A stretch of 64,000 bases of DNA from Myxococcus stipitatus (GTDB lineage: Bacteria > Myxococcota > Myxococcia > Myxococcales > Myxococcaceae). Where the stretch lies: contig NZ_JAKCFI010000015.1 in the NCBI RefSeq assembly GCF_021412625.1, positions 62,001-126,000 of the forward strand, written 5' to 3'. Of the stretch, positions 1 to 9,369 are shown one piece after another (positions within the stretch are counted from its first letter, which is position 1; every line of letters begins with the position of its first letter). The notes beneath the pieces were generated by a model. That model worked only from the letters and a program-made list of their open reading frames with translations. It was not told the DNA's origin and ran no database searches. A program made the translations under genes and the position numbers.

Positions 1-2
1 TG

Positions 3-275
3 GTGGACACCCTGCGCGCCGCCACGACCCAGAACGGGTTCTATCGCCTCGAGCTGAAGGGCTCCGACAACCAGGGCCACGTCATCGGCCTGCAGAAGAC
101 GGATTCGAAGTGCCGGTTCATGGACCCCAACAACGGGGACTGGCAGGTCGGCAACCACGAGGACCTGTGCAGGGCCGTCGCCCTGGCGGTGGACTTCACC
201 TACGGCAGCGCCGACAAGCCCTCGCAGCAGTTCCCGGAGTTCCGTCTCATCCGCTACGACGCGAACGCGTCGTGA
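3..275 (+). CDS. C-terminal part of a YopT-like (peptidase C58) cysteine protease, 5' end outside window
   Basis: The reading frame is open to the left edge, so this is the last 90 residues of a longer protein. The visible part contains GHVIGL followed about 15 residues later by FMDPNNGDW. That His-then-Asp arrangement matches the second and third catalytic residues of YopT/AvrPphB (C58) proteases, where the Asp lies in a DPNxG(E/D) motif. The catalytic Cys would be upstream, outside the window. Known C58 proteases are often secreted effectors or domains of large toxins; whether this one is cannot be seen here. The assignment rests on two short motifs, so it is moderate. Confidence 0.55.
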   Translation: MDTLRAATTQNGFYRLELKGSDNQGHVIGLQKTDSKCRFMDPNNGDWQVGNHEDLCRAVALAVDFTYGSADKPSQQFPEFRLIRYDANAS

Positions 276-285
276 CCTGACGGCA

Positions 286-314
286 CCCGCCCGGGCCCCA
301 TGCGCCCGGACGGG
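286..314. terminator. stem-loop between convergent genes
   Basis: A 10-nt arm CCCGcCCGGG (286-295) and its near-perfect inverse (305-314, one mismatch) enclose a 9-nt loop. It lies between the stop at 275 and the end of the converging gene at 321. There is no T tract, so it is a candidate bidirectional terminator only. Confidence 0.4.
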
Positions 315-320
315 AGCGCC

Positions 321-1094
321 TCAGATGTCGACGAAGTTCTCCTGGGCGGGCGCGGCGTCGCGGCGGATGGGACGCCCCGCGCCGAAGAGGAAGCCCAGCT
401 TGAACTGGACGAAGCCTCCACCAAAGCCCGCGCCCACCTCGGAGTCCGAGTCCGTGGAGTTGAACTCACCGATGACGGGGACGGAGACGCCCACCTCGGG
501 CATCAAGCGGAAGCCGTTCGTGACGCGCAGCGCGTAGCCCACGGACGCGCCCACGCTCACGAGGTTGACGGCCACGCTCTCGGTCGCCGAGCTCCCGGAG
601 ATGCGCGTGGCGCTGACGCGAGGCCCCAGCACCAGCTCGGAGCCCCCCGCCGTCTTGAAGCCCACCAGCACGGGCACCGCCACGTTCACATAGCTGCCCA
701 CGTCCGAGTCGTCGTCCCCCAGGAACACGCCCATCACCGAGGGCGCCAGCGACACGGCCAGGTCCGGGTCGTCCGGATGGGTGAGCAGGAACTTCGACTG
801 GAGCTCCGCCAGCGAGGACCCGAAGCGCACGCCCAGGTCCACCCGGTCCGTCACGCCAAAGCGCAACGCCAGGTCGAGGTGGGGGTAGTAGAGCGCATCC
901 GAATCCGCCTCTCCCTCCAGGCCCTCGTCCGAGTCACCCGCCAGGACCGCCGCGCCCCCCACCCCCGGCTCGATGGCGAACTGGAACCTGCCCTGGCCCA
1001 GCGTGTCCGCCGTCTGGACATGGCTCACCGACACGCACCCCGTGCCCAGCAACCCCAGGCACACGGATGCGGCAACGACCGCGCGACGCAGCAT
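321..1094 (-). CDS. outer-membrane beta-barrel-like lipoprotein, hypothetical
   Basis: The chosen start at 1094 gives a lipoprotein signal peptide (MLRRAVVAASVCLGLLGTGC) with a lipobox Cys at residue 20 and a GGAGGG-type ribosome site just upstream; an in-frame start at 1181 would bury the signal. The mature part has alternating short hydrophobic and polar stretches with many Gly and Asp turns, such as LDLALRFGVTDRVDLGVRFG. This is typical of small outer-membrane beta-barrel proteins in myxobacteria. It ends without the C-terminal Phe often seen in barrels. No enzymatic motif is visible, so its function is unknown; localisation to the outer membrane is inferred. Confidence 0.6.
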   Translation of the reverse strand: MLRRAVVAASVCLGLLGTGCVSVSHVQTADTLGQGRFQFAIEPGVGGAAVLAGDSDEGLEGEADSDALYYPHLDLALRFGVTDRVDLGVRFGSSLAELQSKFLLTHPDDPDLAVSLAPSVMGVFLGDDDSDVGSYVNVAVPVLVGFKTAGGSELVLGPRVSATRISGSSATESVAVNLVSVGASVGYALRVTNGFRLMPEVGVSVPVIGEFNSTDSDSEVGAGFGGGFVQFKLGFLFGAGRPIRRDAAPAQENFVDI

Positions 1095-1272
1095 GAGTGG
1101 AACCCCCTCCACGTCCAACCGGCCCTGGCTTGGAGCGTTGGAACGTTTCGGGCGCCTCCGACGTCGCGGAATTTCAGACATTCAATCCGGTTGCTTCTGG
1201 ACGGTTCCGCCCGGGGATGCCTCCCCCCGGGCGGGGCTGACACCCACGTGGGGCGGACGGCACAATGCACGA

Positions 1273-1731
1273 ATGAGACAGGGCGACCCTGAGCGGCTGA
1301 TGGAGGCCTACCGCGCGACCCGCTACGTCATCCGCCCGCATGCGACCACGGGCGGCGTGGAGCAGGTGCTCCAGGTGGGACGCCTGCACCCGGCGCTGGA
1401 TGCCGCGCTGCTCTCGCGCGGCCACCACACGTGGGCGTTCATCACCGCGTGGAACCCCGGCTCCCGACCCCAGGGGAAGGACGAGAACCAGCGGGCACAG
1501 GAGCGGTTGGTGGCGCAGCTCGTCGCGGGAGGATGGGTGCCCGCGCCCGCCATCGGCGAGGCCGAGGATGGCAGCTGGTCCGAGCAGAGCCTCTTCGTTC
1601 CAGGCCTGCCACGCGGCGACGCCGAGCGCTTCGGCCGGGCCTTCGGTCAGGTCGCCGTGCTCGTGGGGCGCACGGGGGCTCCGGCGGAGCTGCTGCTGTG
1701 CGGGGGCGACCTCTTCGCGCCGACTCCCTGA
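1273..1731 (+). CDS. DUF3293 domain protein
   Basis: A 152-residue protein made almost entirely of a DUF3293-like domain. It opens with AYRATRYVI, has FITAWNPGS near residue 45, an Asn/Arg-rich helix, then PAIG...W.EQSLFVPGL, and ends with FGQVAVLV. These blocks in this order are characteristic of the family, whose biochemical role is not known. The start at 1273 was chosen because the domain begins almost at once; the frame upstream is antisense to the neighbouring gene's signal sequence. A strong hairpin follows the stop codon. Confidence 0.7.
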   Translation: MRQGDPERLMEAYRATRYVIRPHATTGGVEQVLQVGRLHPALDAALLSRGHHTWAFITAWNPGSRPQGKDENQRAQERLVAQLVAGGWVPAPAIGEAEDGSWSEQSLFVPGLPRGDAERFGRAFGQVAVLVGRTGAPAELLLCGGDLFAPTP

Positions 1732-1736
1732 CACGG

Positions 1737-1783
1737 CCCGCCAACTCCTTGCGCCGTGCACGGTGCGCCACGGAGTTGGCGGG
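1737..1783 (+). terminator. long stem-loop after DUF3293 gene
   Basis: A perfect 12-bp inverted repeat, CCCGCCAACTCC (1737-1748) and its complement (1772-1783), begins six bases after the stop codon. The 23-nt apical part contains a further GCGCCGTG/CACGGTGCGC fold. There is no T tract. It separates this gene from the nucleotidase at 1850. Confidence 0.55.
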
Positions 1784-1849
1784 AAGGCCCTCCCCGGGGC
1801 CACATGGGCGAGTAGGGTCGCCCCCCTGCGAATCCTGGAGCCCACCCCG

Positions 1850-3790
1850 ATGACGTCCCAGCCCCCCACGACGCCCGCCTACGCGCGTCCCAGCGTCGTC
1901 CTGCTCGCCGGTGCCTTCGTCGCCGGCATGGCCCTGTTCCTCCACGGCGGCTGCTCGTCGGATGACGACACGCCCGACGAGGAGCCCCAGTATGGGACGT
2001 GCGAGGCCCGGTCCGAGTGCCGCGCCAACCACGGCCTCCCCGCGCAGGGGATGGAGTGGGCCTGCGTCACCCACACGTGCAGGCAGCGCCCGGTGCCCGC
2101 GTGCCGCAAGGGCCCACGCGACGCGGCCGCGGGGACGACGCGCATCCAGGTCCTCGCCTTCAACGACTTCCACGGGCAGTTGGAGGCCCCGGCGGGCAGC
2201 GGCGGGATGATTCAGACGGGCGTGGCCCCGGATGGTGGCCCGGTGCGGGTGGAGGCGGGCGGCGTGACGTACTTCGCGAAGCACCTCAAGGACCTGCGGG
2301 CCACCGACCCGCTCGACACGGTGGTGGTGGCCGCGGGCGACCTCATCGGCGCCACGCCCCTGCTGTCCGGCCTGTTCCACGACGAGCCGACCATCGAGGC
2401 GATGAACCAGCTCGGGCTGGACCTGGTCGCCGTGGGCAACCACGAGTTCGACGAGGGCTTCCGGGAGCTGCTGCGCATGCAGTCCGGTGGCTGCCACCCG
2501 GTGGACGGGTGCCAGGACGGCACGCCCTTCGAGGGCGCGAAGTTCCAGTTCCTCGCGGCCAACGTGGCCACGGGCAAGGACACGACGCTGTTCCCCCGCT
2601 ACGTCGTCAAGGTGCTGGGCGGCATCCCGGTGGGCTTCATCGGCATGACGCTGGAGGGCACGCCGGAGATCGTCAACCCGGCGGGCGTGGAGGGCCTGGC
2701 CTTCAAGGACGAGGTGGAGACGGTGAACGCGCTCATCGCGGAGCTGCACGAGCAGTGCGTCGAGACCATCGTCGTGGTGGTCCACGAGGGCGGCACCCCG
2801 ACCCCAGGCGCGCTGGTGAACGAGTGCGTGGGCGCGGGTGAGGGCGGGCGGATCTCCGGCCCCATCGTGGACATCGCGAAGCGCCTCGACGAAGCGGTGG
2901 ACGTCATCGTCAGCGGCCACACCCATCAGGCGTACAACTGCCGCATCGCCAACAAGCTGGTCACCAGCGCCGCGTCGGTGGGCCGGCTCGTCACCGACAT
3001 CGACATCGACCTCGACCTGGCGACGGACGACGTGGTGTCGGCGACGGCCAACAACATCATCGTCACGCGCGACGTGGAGGAGGACGCGGCGCAGAAGGAG
3101 CTGGTGTCCCGCTACCAGGCCCTGGCCACGCCGCTCGCCAACCGCGTCATCGGCTGGGTCGCCCAGACGCTGAAGACCCCCATCAACCAGGCCGACCCGG
3201 CGGGCCAGTCCACGCTGGGCTTCGTCATCGCCGACTCACAGCTGGCGGCCACCCAGCCCAGCAACCTGGGCGGCGCGCAGGTGGCCTTCATGAACCCCGG
3301 CGGCGTGCGCGCGGACATCACCCGCGACCCGACCGACCCGGCCGACAAGGGCGAGGTCACCTTCGGCGAGGCGTTCACCACGCAGCCGTTCGGCAACAAC
3401 CTGGTGACGATGACGCTGACGGGCGCGCAAATCGAACAGCTGCTGGAGCGTCAGTGGCAGCAGACCGACACCGGCGTCGTCACGCGCATCCTCCTGCCGT
3501 CCGCGGGCTTCACGTACGCCTTCAGCGCGTCCGCCCCCATCGGCTCCCGCGTGGACCCGGCCTCCATCCGCCTCGATGGCGCGCCCCTCGACCTGGGGGC
3601 GAGCTACCGCGTCACGGTGAACGCCTTCCTGGCGGGTGGGGGTGACGGCTTCGCCCTGCTGGCCAGCGGCACGAACCGCCTGGGCGGCGTGGTGGACAAC
3701 GACGCGCTGGAGGCCTACCTGCGGGCGCGCAGCAGCGAGGCGAGCCCCCTGCCCGCCCCGGCGCTGGACCGCGTCACCGCGCTGCCGTAG
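1850..3790 (+). CDS. lipoprotein 5'-nucleotidase / bifunctional metallophosphatase
   Basis: A 646-residue UshA/YfkN-type enzyme predicted to hydrolyse nucleotide phosphoesters outside the inner membrane. The N-terminus carries a hydrophobic segment ending in a lipobox-like FLHGGC (Cys 35), then a Cys-rich linker. The metallophosphatase domain shows the dinuclear metal motifs FNDFHG (D106, H108), GDLIG (D164), GNHEFDEG (N197, H198) and GHTH (H357, H359). The C-terminal 5'-nucleotidase domain has NPGGVRADI and FGEAFTTQPFGN. Length and order match the family. It stands alone between hairpins, so it is probably monocistronic. The exact substrate cannot be told. Confidence 0.88.
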   Translation: MTSQPPTTPAYARPSVVLLAGAFVAGMALFLHGGCSSDDDTPDEEPQYGTCEARSECRANHGLPAQGMEWACVTHTCRQRPVPACRKGPRDAAAGTTRIQVLAFNDFHGQLEAPAGSGGMIQTGVAPDGGPVRVEAGGVTYFAKHLKDLRATDPLDTVVVAAGDLIGATPLLSGLFHDEPTIEAMNQLGLDLVAVGNHEFDEGFRELLRMQSGGCHPVDGCQDGTPFEGAKFQFLAANVATGKDTTLFPRYVVKVLGGIPVGFIGMTLEGTPEIVNPAGVEGLAFKDEVETVNALIAELHEQCVETIVVVVHEGGTPTPGALVNECVGAGEGGRISGPIVDIAKRLDEAVDVIVSGHTHQAYNCRIANKLVTSAASVGRLVTDIDIDLDLATDDVVSATANNIIVTRDVEEDAAQKELVSRYQALATPLANRVIGWVAQTLKTPINQADPAGQSTLGFVIADSQLAATQPSNLGGAQVAFMNPGGVRADITRDPTDPADKGEVTFGEAFTTQPFGNNLVTMTLTGAQIEQLLERQWQQTDTGVVTRILLPSAGFTYAFSASAPIGSRVDPASIRLDGAPLDLGASYRVTVNAFLAGGGDGFALLASGTNRLGGVVDNDALEAYLRARSSEASPLPAPALDRVTALP

Positions 3791-3809
3791 CCGCGCGCCC
3801 GGCCCACCC

Positions 3810-3840
3810 CGGTCAGGGGATGGGCCCACGCCCCTGACCG
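3810..3840. terminator. perfect 10-bp stem-loop at a convergent junction
   Basis: CGGTCAGGGG (3810-3819) and CCCCTGACCG (3831-3840) form a perfect stem around an 11-nt loop. It lies 20 nt past the nucleotidase stop and overlaps the last codons of the converging gene, so it could serve both strands. No T tract. Confidence 0.55.
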
Positions 3841-4235
3841 CCGCTCGGCACGTCCTCGCTCGTCCCGGGGACGCGCGTCGCCGGCGTGGTGGTGCCCGGG
3901 ATGATTTCGATCTCCTGCGCCCGCGTCACCTTGCGGGCCAGCGAGTCGAACTCCAGCTCCACGCCTCGGTTGGGCTTGTTCGCGAGCCCGAAGCGGATGC
4001 GCCAGAAGTTGGGGCGGATCTCCACCGCCTCGCTGGACTGGGCCAGCACCATGCTGTTGTTGTGGGCGTACTCCTCGCCGGCCTGGATGACGTCCCGCTC
4101 TCCCAGCTCCGCCTGCACGTCCGCCGGGGAGGGGGGCACGGGGGGCCTGCCAGTGGGGCCCACACAGCTGGCGCCGACCAGCAGGACAACGGGTAGGAGG
4201 ATGCCGAGGACGGCTCGCGAGCGAGGTGGGGCCAT
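3813..4235 (-). CDS. small lipoprotein, hypothetical
   Basis: With the start at 4235 the product is 140 residues: MAPPRSRAVLG, a hydrophobic stretch and a lipobox LVGASC, followed by a Pro-rich linker. An in-frame start 24 nt upstream (4259) is equally possible; neither has a clear Shine-Dalgarno site. The mature region (VRQ-type charged segments, NFWRIRFGLANKPNRGVELEFDSL) looks like a single small folded domain. I recognise no family. Membrane attachment is inferred from the lipobox only. Its 3' end overlaps the palindrome at 3810-3840. Confidence 0.55.
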   Translation of the reverse strand: MAPPRSRAVLGILLPVVLLVGASCVGPTGRPPVPPSPADVQAELGERDVIQAGEEYAHNNSMVLAQSSEAVEIRPNFWRIRFGLANKPNRGVELEFDSLARKVTRAQEIEIIPGTTTPATRVPGTSEDVPSGGQGRGPIP

Positions 4236-4527
4236 GGTCCGATTTTGAGCATGGGCCATGCCACCCGCAGCCCGGGGCCACGGGCCGACGGCCACGCACT
4301 GTTTGCGCCTGCTCGGACCTCCAGCGCGGAGCCTGCGCCGCGCATGGCGCGGGAATCCCCCGCGAGGGGACGGAAGATGAAAAGCGTGGCGTGGAGGGAG
4401 ACGGGGCATTCCCACGCACGGGAGGCCCACGCGGCGGGAAGTCCGTGGAGCCTGCGACCGGGGGAGACGCCGGGCGCCCACCCCGCTCTCCCGCGCGACG
4501 CGAGGAGCGGGGCGGCGAGCCAGAGGC

Positions 4528-5139
<612 letters not shown>

Positions 5140-5303
5140 GGCTCCCCTACCCTAATCGTCCCGCGCCCGCCGCGCCCGCCCCTTCTTCTCACACCGTGCG
5201 CTGGCCCACGCTTCGCGCCCCGGCAAGCCCCCTGGACGCCCTCCGGCGCGCCGACCGGTCCGGGTGTAGGACAGCCACCCGGACTCCGGGACCGGGTGCG
5301 TGC

Positions 5304-6698
5304 CTACAGCCCCGTCATGTCCTCGGGGCGCACCCACTGGTCGAACTGCTCGGCGGTGAGCAGCCCCAGCTCCACGGCGACCTGCTTGAGCGTCTTGCCC
5401 TCCTGGTGCGCCTTCTTGGCGATCCTCGCCGCGTTGTCGTAGCCGATATGGGGGTTGAGGGCGGTGACGAGCATGAGGCTGCGCTCCAGGTTCTCCCGGA
5501 TGCGCGCCCGGTTCGGCTCGATGCCCACGGCGCAGTTCAGCCGGAAGCTGCGCATGCCGTCCGCCAGCAGGCGGGTGCTCTGCAGGAAGTTGTGGATGAT
5601 GAGCGGCTTGAAGACGTTGAGCTCGAAGTTGCCGGACGCCCCGCCCACGGAGATGGCCACGTCGTTGCCCATCACCTGCGCGCTGAGCATGGTCAGCGCC
5701 TCGCTCTGGGTGGGGTTGACCTTGCCCGGCATGATGGAGCTGCCCGGCTCGTTCTCCGGGATGGTGATTTCCCCCAGGCCCGAGCGCGGACCGGACGACA
5801 GCCAGCGCACGTCGTTGGCGACCTTGAAGAGCACCGCCGCCAGCCCCTTCAGCGCGCCGTGGGCCTGCACCAGGGCGTCGTTGGCGGCCAGGGCCTCGAA
5901 CTTGTTGGGGGCGGTGACGAAGGGCAGGCCCGTCAGGCGGGCAATCTCCCGGGCCACCCGCTCCGCGTAGCCCTTGGGCGCGTTGAGGCCCGTGCCCACG
6001 GCGGTGCCGCCCAGGGCCAGCTCGTACAGGTGGGGCAGCGTGCGCTCCACGTGGGCGCGCGCCAGGTCGAGCTGGGCGACGTAGCCGCTCAGCTCCTGCC
6101 CCAGGGTGAGCGGCGTCGCGTCCTGGAGGTGGGTGCGGCCCACCTTGACCACGTCCATGAAGGCGCGGGACTTGTCCGCCAGCACGTCGCGCAGGGCCTT
6201 CAGCTCCGGGAGGACGTGCTCGGTGAGGGCGGCGACGGCGGCCACGCTCATCGCGGTGGGGAAGACGTCGTTGGAGCTCTGCCCCTTGTTGACGTCGTCG
6301 TTCGCGTGGACCTTGCGGCGCTCGCCGCGCTCGCCGCCGAGCAGCTCCGAGGCGCGGTTGGCGAGCACCTCGTTGGTGTTCATGTTCGTCTGGGTGCCGC
6401 TGCCCGTCTGCCAGACGCTCAGGGGGAACTCGGCGTCGTGCTGTCCGGCGAGCACCTCGTCGGCGGCCCGGACGATGGCCTCGCCCTTGTCCTTGGAGAG
6501 CGTGCCGTTCTCCACGTTGACCAGGGCGGCGGCCTTCTTCACCTGGACGAGCGCGCGGATGAGGCCCGGGGGCATGCGCTCGGTGGAGATGGCGAAGTTC
6601 TGGAGGCTGCGCTGCGTCTGCGCCCCCCACAACCGGTCCGCGGGGACCTCGATGGGACCAAAGGTGTCCTTCTCGATGCGAACGTTCTTCGTGCTCAC
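5304..6698 (-). CDS. fumC: class II fumarate hydratase
   Basis: This 464-residue enzyme interconverts fumarate and L-malate in the TCA cycle in the cytoplasm. It shows the superfamily signature [11 protein letters not shown] at 319-329 (catalytic Ser loop), GSGTQTNMN at 99-107, [10 protein letters not shown] at 141-150 and the HxD-type [10 protein letters not shown] at 187-196. Length and motifs match iron-free class II fumarases rather than aspartase or argininosuccinate lyase. A GTG start at 6698 was chosen because a GAGGAG site lies about 7 nt upstream and the protein begins exactly where the family begins. It is not in an operon with aceBA, which lie about 2.7 kb away on the other strand. 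Confidence 0.95.
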   Translation of the reverse strand: MSTKNVRIEKDTFGPIEVPADRLWGAQTQRSLQNFAISTERMPPGLIRALVQVKKAAALVNVENGTLSKDKGEAIVRAADEVLAGQHDAEFPLSVWQTGSGTQTNMNTNEVLANRASELLGGERGERRKVHANDDVNKGQSSNDVFPTAMSVAAVAALTEHVLPELKALRDVLADKSRAFMDVVKVGRTHLQDATPLTLGQELSGYVAQLDLARAHVERTLPHLYELALGGTAVGTGLNAPKGYAERVAREIARLTGLPFVTAPNKFEALAANDALVQAHGALKGLAAVLFKVANDVRWLSSGPRSGLGEITIPENEPGSSIMPGKVNPTQSEALTMLSAQVMGNDVAISVGGASGNFELNVFKPLIIHNFLQSTRLLADGMRSFRLNCAVGIEPNRARIRENLERSLMLVTALNPHIGYDNAARIAKKAHQEGKTLKQVAVELGLLTAEQFDQWVRPEDMTGL

Positions 6699-6812
6699 GC
6701 GCGGGCTCCTCGAAGTGACTGACGTCGTGGCCCCACGCATAACAGGCCCCTGGCGCCGGCACCCGCGCGTGTGGCGCCCCGAGCGTCGTTCCGTGAGCAC
6801 TCCCGCCGGGCC

Positions 6813-7157
6813 TCAGCCGTGGGCCCGACGACTGTCGGCCGGGGCCTGCGCGCGCTCCGTCATGCCGTAGTCGCGCAGGACGCTCGCCACCCGCAGGCGG
6901 TAGTCGTCGAAGACGCCCCCGCGTCCCCGCGCCTGCGCGGTGCGGTGCGCCTCCACGCGTCGCCAGGACTCGACGGCGGCCTCGTCCCGCCAGAAGGACA
7001 GCGACAGCAGGCGGCCCGGGTCGGAGAGGCTCTGGAAGCGCTCGATGGAGATGAACCCATCGACCTGGGCGAGCAGGGGCCGGAGCCCGGCGGCCAGGTC
7101 CAGGTATTCCTGGCGGCCCTCGTCGCGAAGCTGGACCTCGAAGATGACGGCGATCAT
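6813..7157 (-). CDS. antibiotic biosynthesis monooxygenase (ABM) domain protein
   Basis: A 114-residue small ferredoxin-like alpha/beta barrel protein of the ABM/YgiN type. It begins IAVIFEVQLRDEGRQEYLDLA and contains the VDGFISIERFQS..LLSLSFWRDEAAVESWR core typical of the fold. Members act as cofactor-free monooxygenases, haem-degrading enzymes or stress proteins; the sequence does not decide between these. Its start codon overlaps the stop of the upstream P450 gene (ATGA, 7154-7157). The two are therefore translationally coupled and probably share a substrate pathway. Confidence 0.75.
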   Translation of the reverse strand: MIAVIFEVQLRDEGRQEYLDLAAGLRPLLAQVDGFISIERFQSLSDPGRLLSLSFWRDEAAVESWRRVEAHRTAQARGRGGVFDDYRLRVASVLRDYGMTERAQAPADSRRAHG

Positions 7158-8635
7158 GTCGTTTCCTCACGAAGCTGGAGTGGAAGGTGGGGCAGCAGGG
7201 GGACCCGGCCGTTGACGGACGGGAGGAAGGCCACGTCGGCGAAGGCGGCGCGGTGCGAGGCGAGGTCGGTGCCGAGCAGCACCTCCAGGGCCCCGAGCGA
7301 AATCGACCGCGCGAGGGTCGCCCCCGGGCAGGCGTGGAGTCCCTGGCCGAAGGTCGCGGTGTCCGCCGGTTCACGGTGGAGGTCGAACCGGTGCGGCTCG
7401 CGGTGGACCGCCGGGTCGCGGTTGGCCGCGGCGAGCAGCACCAGGACGCCATCTCCCGCCGCCATCGCCTGCCCGTCGATGAGGGCGTCCTCCGCGAGGA
7501 AGCGACGCGTGTTCTGCACGGGCGGGTCGTACCGCAGCACCTCCTCGAGCAGGCGCGGCAGCAGCGAGGGCCGGGACAGGACCTCGGCGTGCGCTCCAGT
7601 GTCCGCCATCAGGACCCGCAGCGCGTTGCCCAACAGCCCCGCCGTCGCGTCGTGGGCCTGCACCAGGAGCCCCAGGGCATTGGCGGCGACGACCTCGACA
7701 CACTCCGCCTCGGGTGGACTCGACAGGGACACATCCCCGCCCAGGGCGTCCGGCGCCACGACCTCGCGAGCGCAGTCCTCATCAGGTGCCCCCGGCACGG
7801 ACACTTCCCCGTCCACGACTCCGGGCGCGATGCCCCCGCGTACACTCTCCGCCGCGGAAGCTCCCGGCACGGACACCTCTCCATCCTGGACTCCCGGCGC
7901 GACGCTCCCGCGAGCGACATCCGCCCCATCGCGGACGCGCGCGGCGCTCGCGCTTCGCTTGCTCCTGGCCGCCCCTCGCGGCAGGGGAGCGCCAATGCCC
8001 GGGGAAGCCGCCACCTCGCGCGCCAGCAGCGCCAGCGGACCGTCCGCGACCCCACGCGCGGGGCCCGTCAGGCGCGAGCGGAACACCGCCATCAACCGCT
8101 CGGCGGCGAGCGCCCCGGCACGCACCTGCTCCGCGTCCGCACCGGGCGCCATGCCCCGGACGAGCGAACCCGTCCACGCGGCCACCTCGGGCAGGCTCCC
8201 CGGGTCGAGCCCCAGCAACGCCCCGACGGCCTGGACCGGCAGCCGGAACGCCAGCTCCCGGAGCGAGACCTCCTCCTCCAGGAGCCTCCGCGCCTGGCGC
8301 CGTCCCTGCTCCACGTCCTGCCCGGCGCCGAACGTCCGCAGCAGCCCCACGAGCGCGCGTCGGACCGCGAGGTGGAACGGCCCATCGTTCATCCGCGCCA
8401 ACCGCCGGAACACCTCCGCCGAGGCCAGCCCCTGGAGCCCCCGGGGAACAGGCTCCGACGGAGGCCGGACCCGGCACGCGGGGGACGACAACACCGCCCC
8501 CACCGCCCGGGCGCTGGACGCGACCCACAGGCCCAGCGCGTCATCCCGGTAGAGGGGACGACGCGTGACGAGGTCCGCGTAGAAGGGATACGGGTCCGGA
8601 TGCGTGGCGGCGGCGACCGGATTCGATGGCGGCAT
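7154..8635 (-). CDS. cytochrome P450 with an internal repeat insertion
   Basis: A 493-residue soluble bacterial P450. Haem-binding loop FGQGLHACPG places the ligand Cys at 436. The ExxR motif (EVLRYDPP) and the I-helix oxygen-activation motif AHDAT are present. Between the G-helix region and the I helix lies an extra Pro/Gly/acidic segment containing three 24-residue repeats, making the protein roughly 80 residues longer than usual. The start at 8635 has GGAGG eight bases upstream. It is followed by the overlapping ABM monooxygenase gene. The electron donor and substrate are unknown; no ferredoxin gene is nearby. Confidence 0.9.
   Translation of the reverse strand: MPPSNPVAAATHPDPYPFYADLVTRRPLYRDDALGLWVASSARAVGAVLSSPACRVRPPSEPVPRGLQGLASAEVFRRLARMNDGPFHLAVRRALVGLLRTFGAGQDVEQGRRQARRLLEEEVSLRELAFRLPVQAVGALLGLDPGSLPEVAAWTGSLVRGMAPGADAEQVRAGALAAERLMAVFRSRLTGPARGVADGPLALLAREVAASPGIGAPLPRGAARSKRSASAARVRDGADVARGSVAPGVQDGEVSVPGASAAESVRGGIAPGVVDGEVSVPGAPDEDCAREVVAPDALGGDVSLSSPPEAECVEVVAANALGLLVQAHDATAGLLGNALRVLMADTGAHAEVLSRPSLLPRLLEEVLRYDPPVQNTRRFLAEDALIDGQAMAAGDGVLVLLAAANRDPAVHREPHRFDLHREPADTATFGQGLHACPGATLARSISLGALEVLLGTDLASHRAAFADVAFLPSVNGRVPLLPHLPLQLREETT
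7697..7912 (-). repeat. three 72-bp (24-residue) tandem repeats inside the P450 gene
   Basis: Three consecutive 24-residue units each begin with Arg and share the core APGVxDGEVSVPGA; the first two are closest and the third is diverged (APDALGGDVSLSS). The unit is an exact multiple of three, so the frame is kept. It lies in the loop before the I helix. Confidence 0.85.
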
Positions 8636-8713
8636 GGATAGGTCCTCCAGCCGCCGTGGACCCGACACGGGCCTCACGGCGACGAAGACCTTCTAGGGCC
8701 GCTCCAAGGCGTC

Positions 8714-8737
8714 ACGTTTCGGCCGTCGCCGAAACGT
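8714..8737 (-). terminator. perfect 9-bp palindrome between pspC-like gene and P450
   Basis: ACGTTTCGG (8714-8722) and CCGAAACGT (8729-8737) flank a 6-nt spacer. It sits just downstream of the PspC-like gene's stop (8745) and about 80 nt upstream of the P450 start, so it could be a terminator for the former or an operator for the latter. Confidence 0.5.
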
Positions 8738-8744
8738 CGGGACG

Positions 8745-9095
8745 CTAGACGCGCCGCTCCACCCGCGACGGCTCGGAGCCCCCCAGGCCGCCGAACCAGT
8801 CGAGCGTGCGCTGCAGCGGCGCGCGCCCCTCGGCCGTCGAGGGCGTGAAGACCCAGAGGAGGAAGTAGACCAGCGGCAGCGTGCCCCCGGTGAAGAGCGT
8901 CGCGACGACCACCGCCACCCGGACCCACGCCACGTCGACGCCCAGCTCACGCGCCAGCATCGCGCACACGCCCGCCACCGCGCGCCCACCACCGCCCCGG
9001 TGCATCCGCGACGTCCGCCCACCACAGTGGGGACAGCGCGTCGCCTCCAGCATCATCTCCTCGGCACACTCCGCGCAGCGCTTCCTGGCCTCCAT
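8745..9095 (-). CDS. PspC domain membrane protein with N-terminal zinc ribbon
   Basis: A 116-residue protein. The N-terminus carries two Cys pairs (CAEC and CPHC) forming a small zinc ribbon. Then comes a PspC domain: AVAGVCAMLARELGVDVAWVRVAVVV, followed by a hydrophobic hairpin LPLVYFLLWVFTPS. PspC family members sit in the inner membrane and take part in envelope-stress signalling. Here no pspA or pspB is adjacent, so only the family is assigned. The start at 9095 has an AGAGG site close upstream; an in-frame start at 9143 is less likely. Confidence 0.75.
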   Translation of the reverse strand: MEARKRCAECAEEMMLEATRCPHCGGRTSRMHRGGGGRAVAGVCAMLARELGVDVAWVRVAVVVATLFTGGTLPLVYFLLWVFTPSTAEGRAPLQRTLDWFGGLGGSEPSRVERRV

Positions 9096-9369
9096 GACGT
9101 GCCTCTTTCTCCCCGGGGCCCCCTTGGCTTCGACGGGCCCCATCCCTACCTACGGAACCTGCCGCCGCTGATTGCGTCCCGTCCTCCGGCCCCACCCCCT
9201 CGGCCAAACCCCCGTCACGTCTGTTGATTTACAGATTTAATCCGGTGGGTGTTGACAGCATTACAGCCAAGCAGGCAGAAATTGACCAACACTTCCATTC
9301 CGCACTCGGAAGATTCAAGTTCCGACCTATCAGACGCGATTTACAACGCAGCAGGCCAAGGGAGTCGAG
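9096..9369 (+). promoter_or_regulatory. AT-richer leader of the glyoxylate-shunt operon
   Basis: About 270 nt without a gene, conspicuously richer in A+T between 9220 and 9350 than its surroundings. It holds an inverted repeat TCTGT-N6-ACAGA (9220-9235), a TTGACA hexamer (9252-9257) with no convincing -10 partner, and the octamer GATTTACA twice in direct orientation (9226-9233 and 9338-9345). These are candidate regulator sites for aceBA. Which of them is used cannot be told. Confidence 0.45.

Noticed and set aside
300-1292. Long plus-strand open frame opposite the lipoprotein gene
   Set aside because: It is antisense to a gene with a signal peptide and normal codon use; its product is a His/Arg/Ala-rich mix typical of GC-rich shadow frames.
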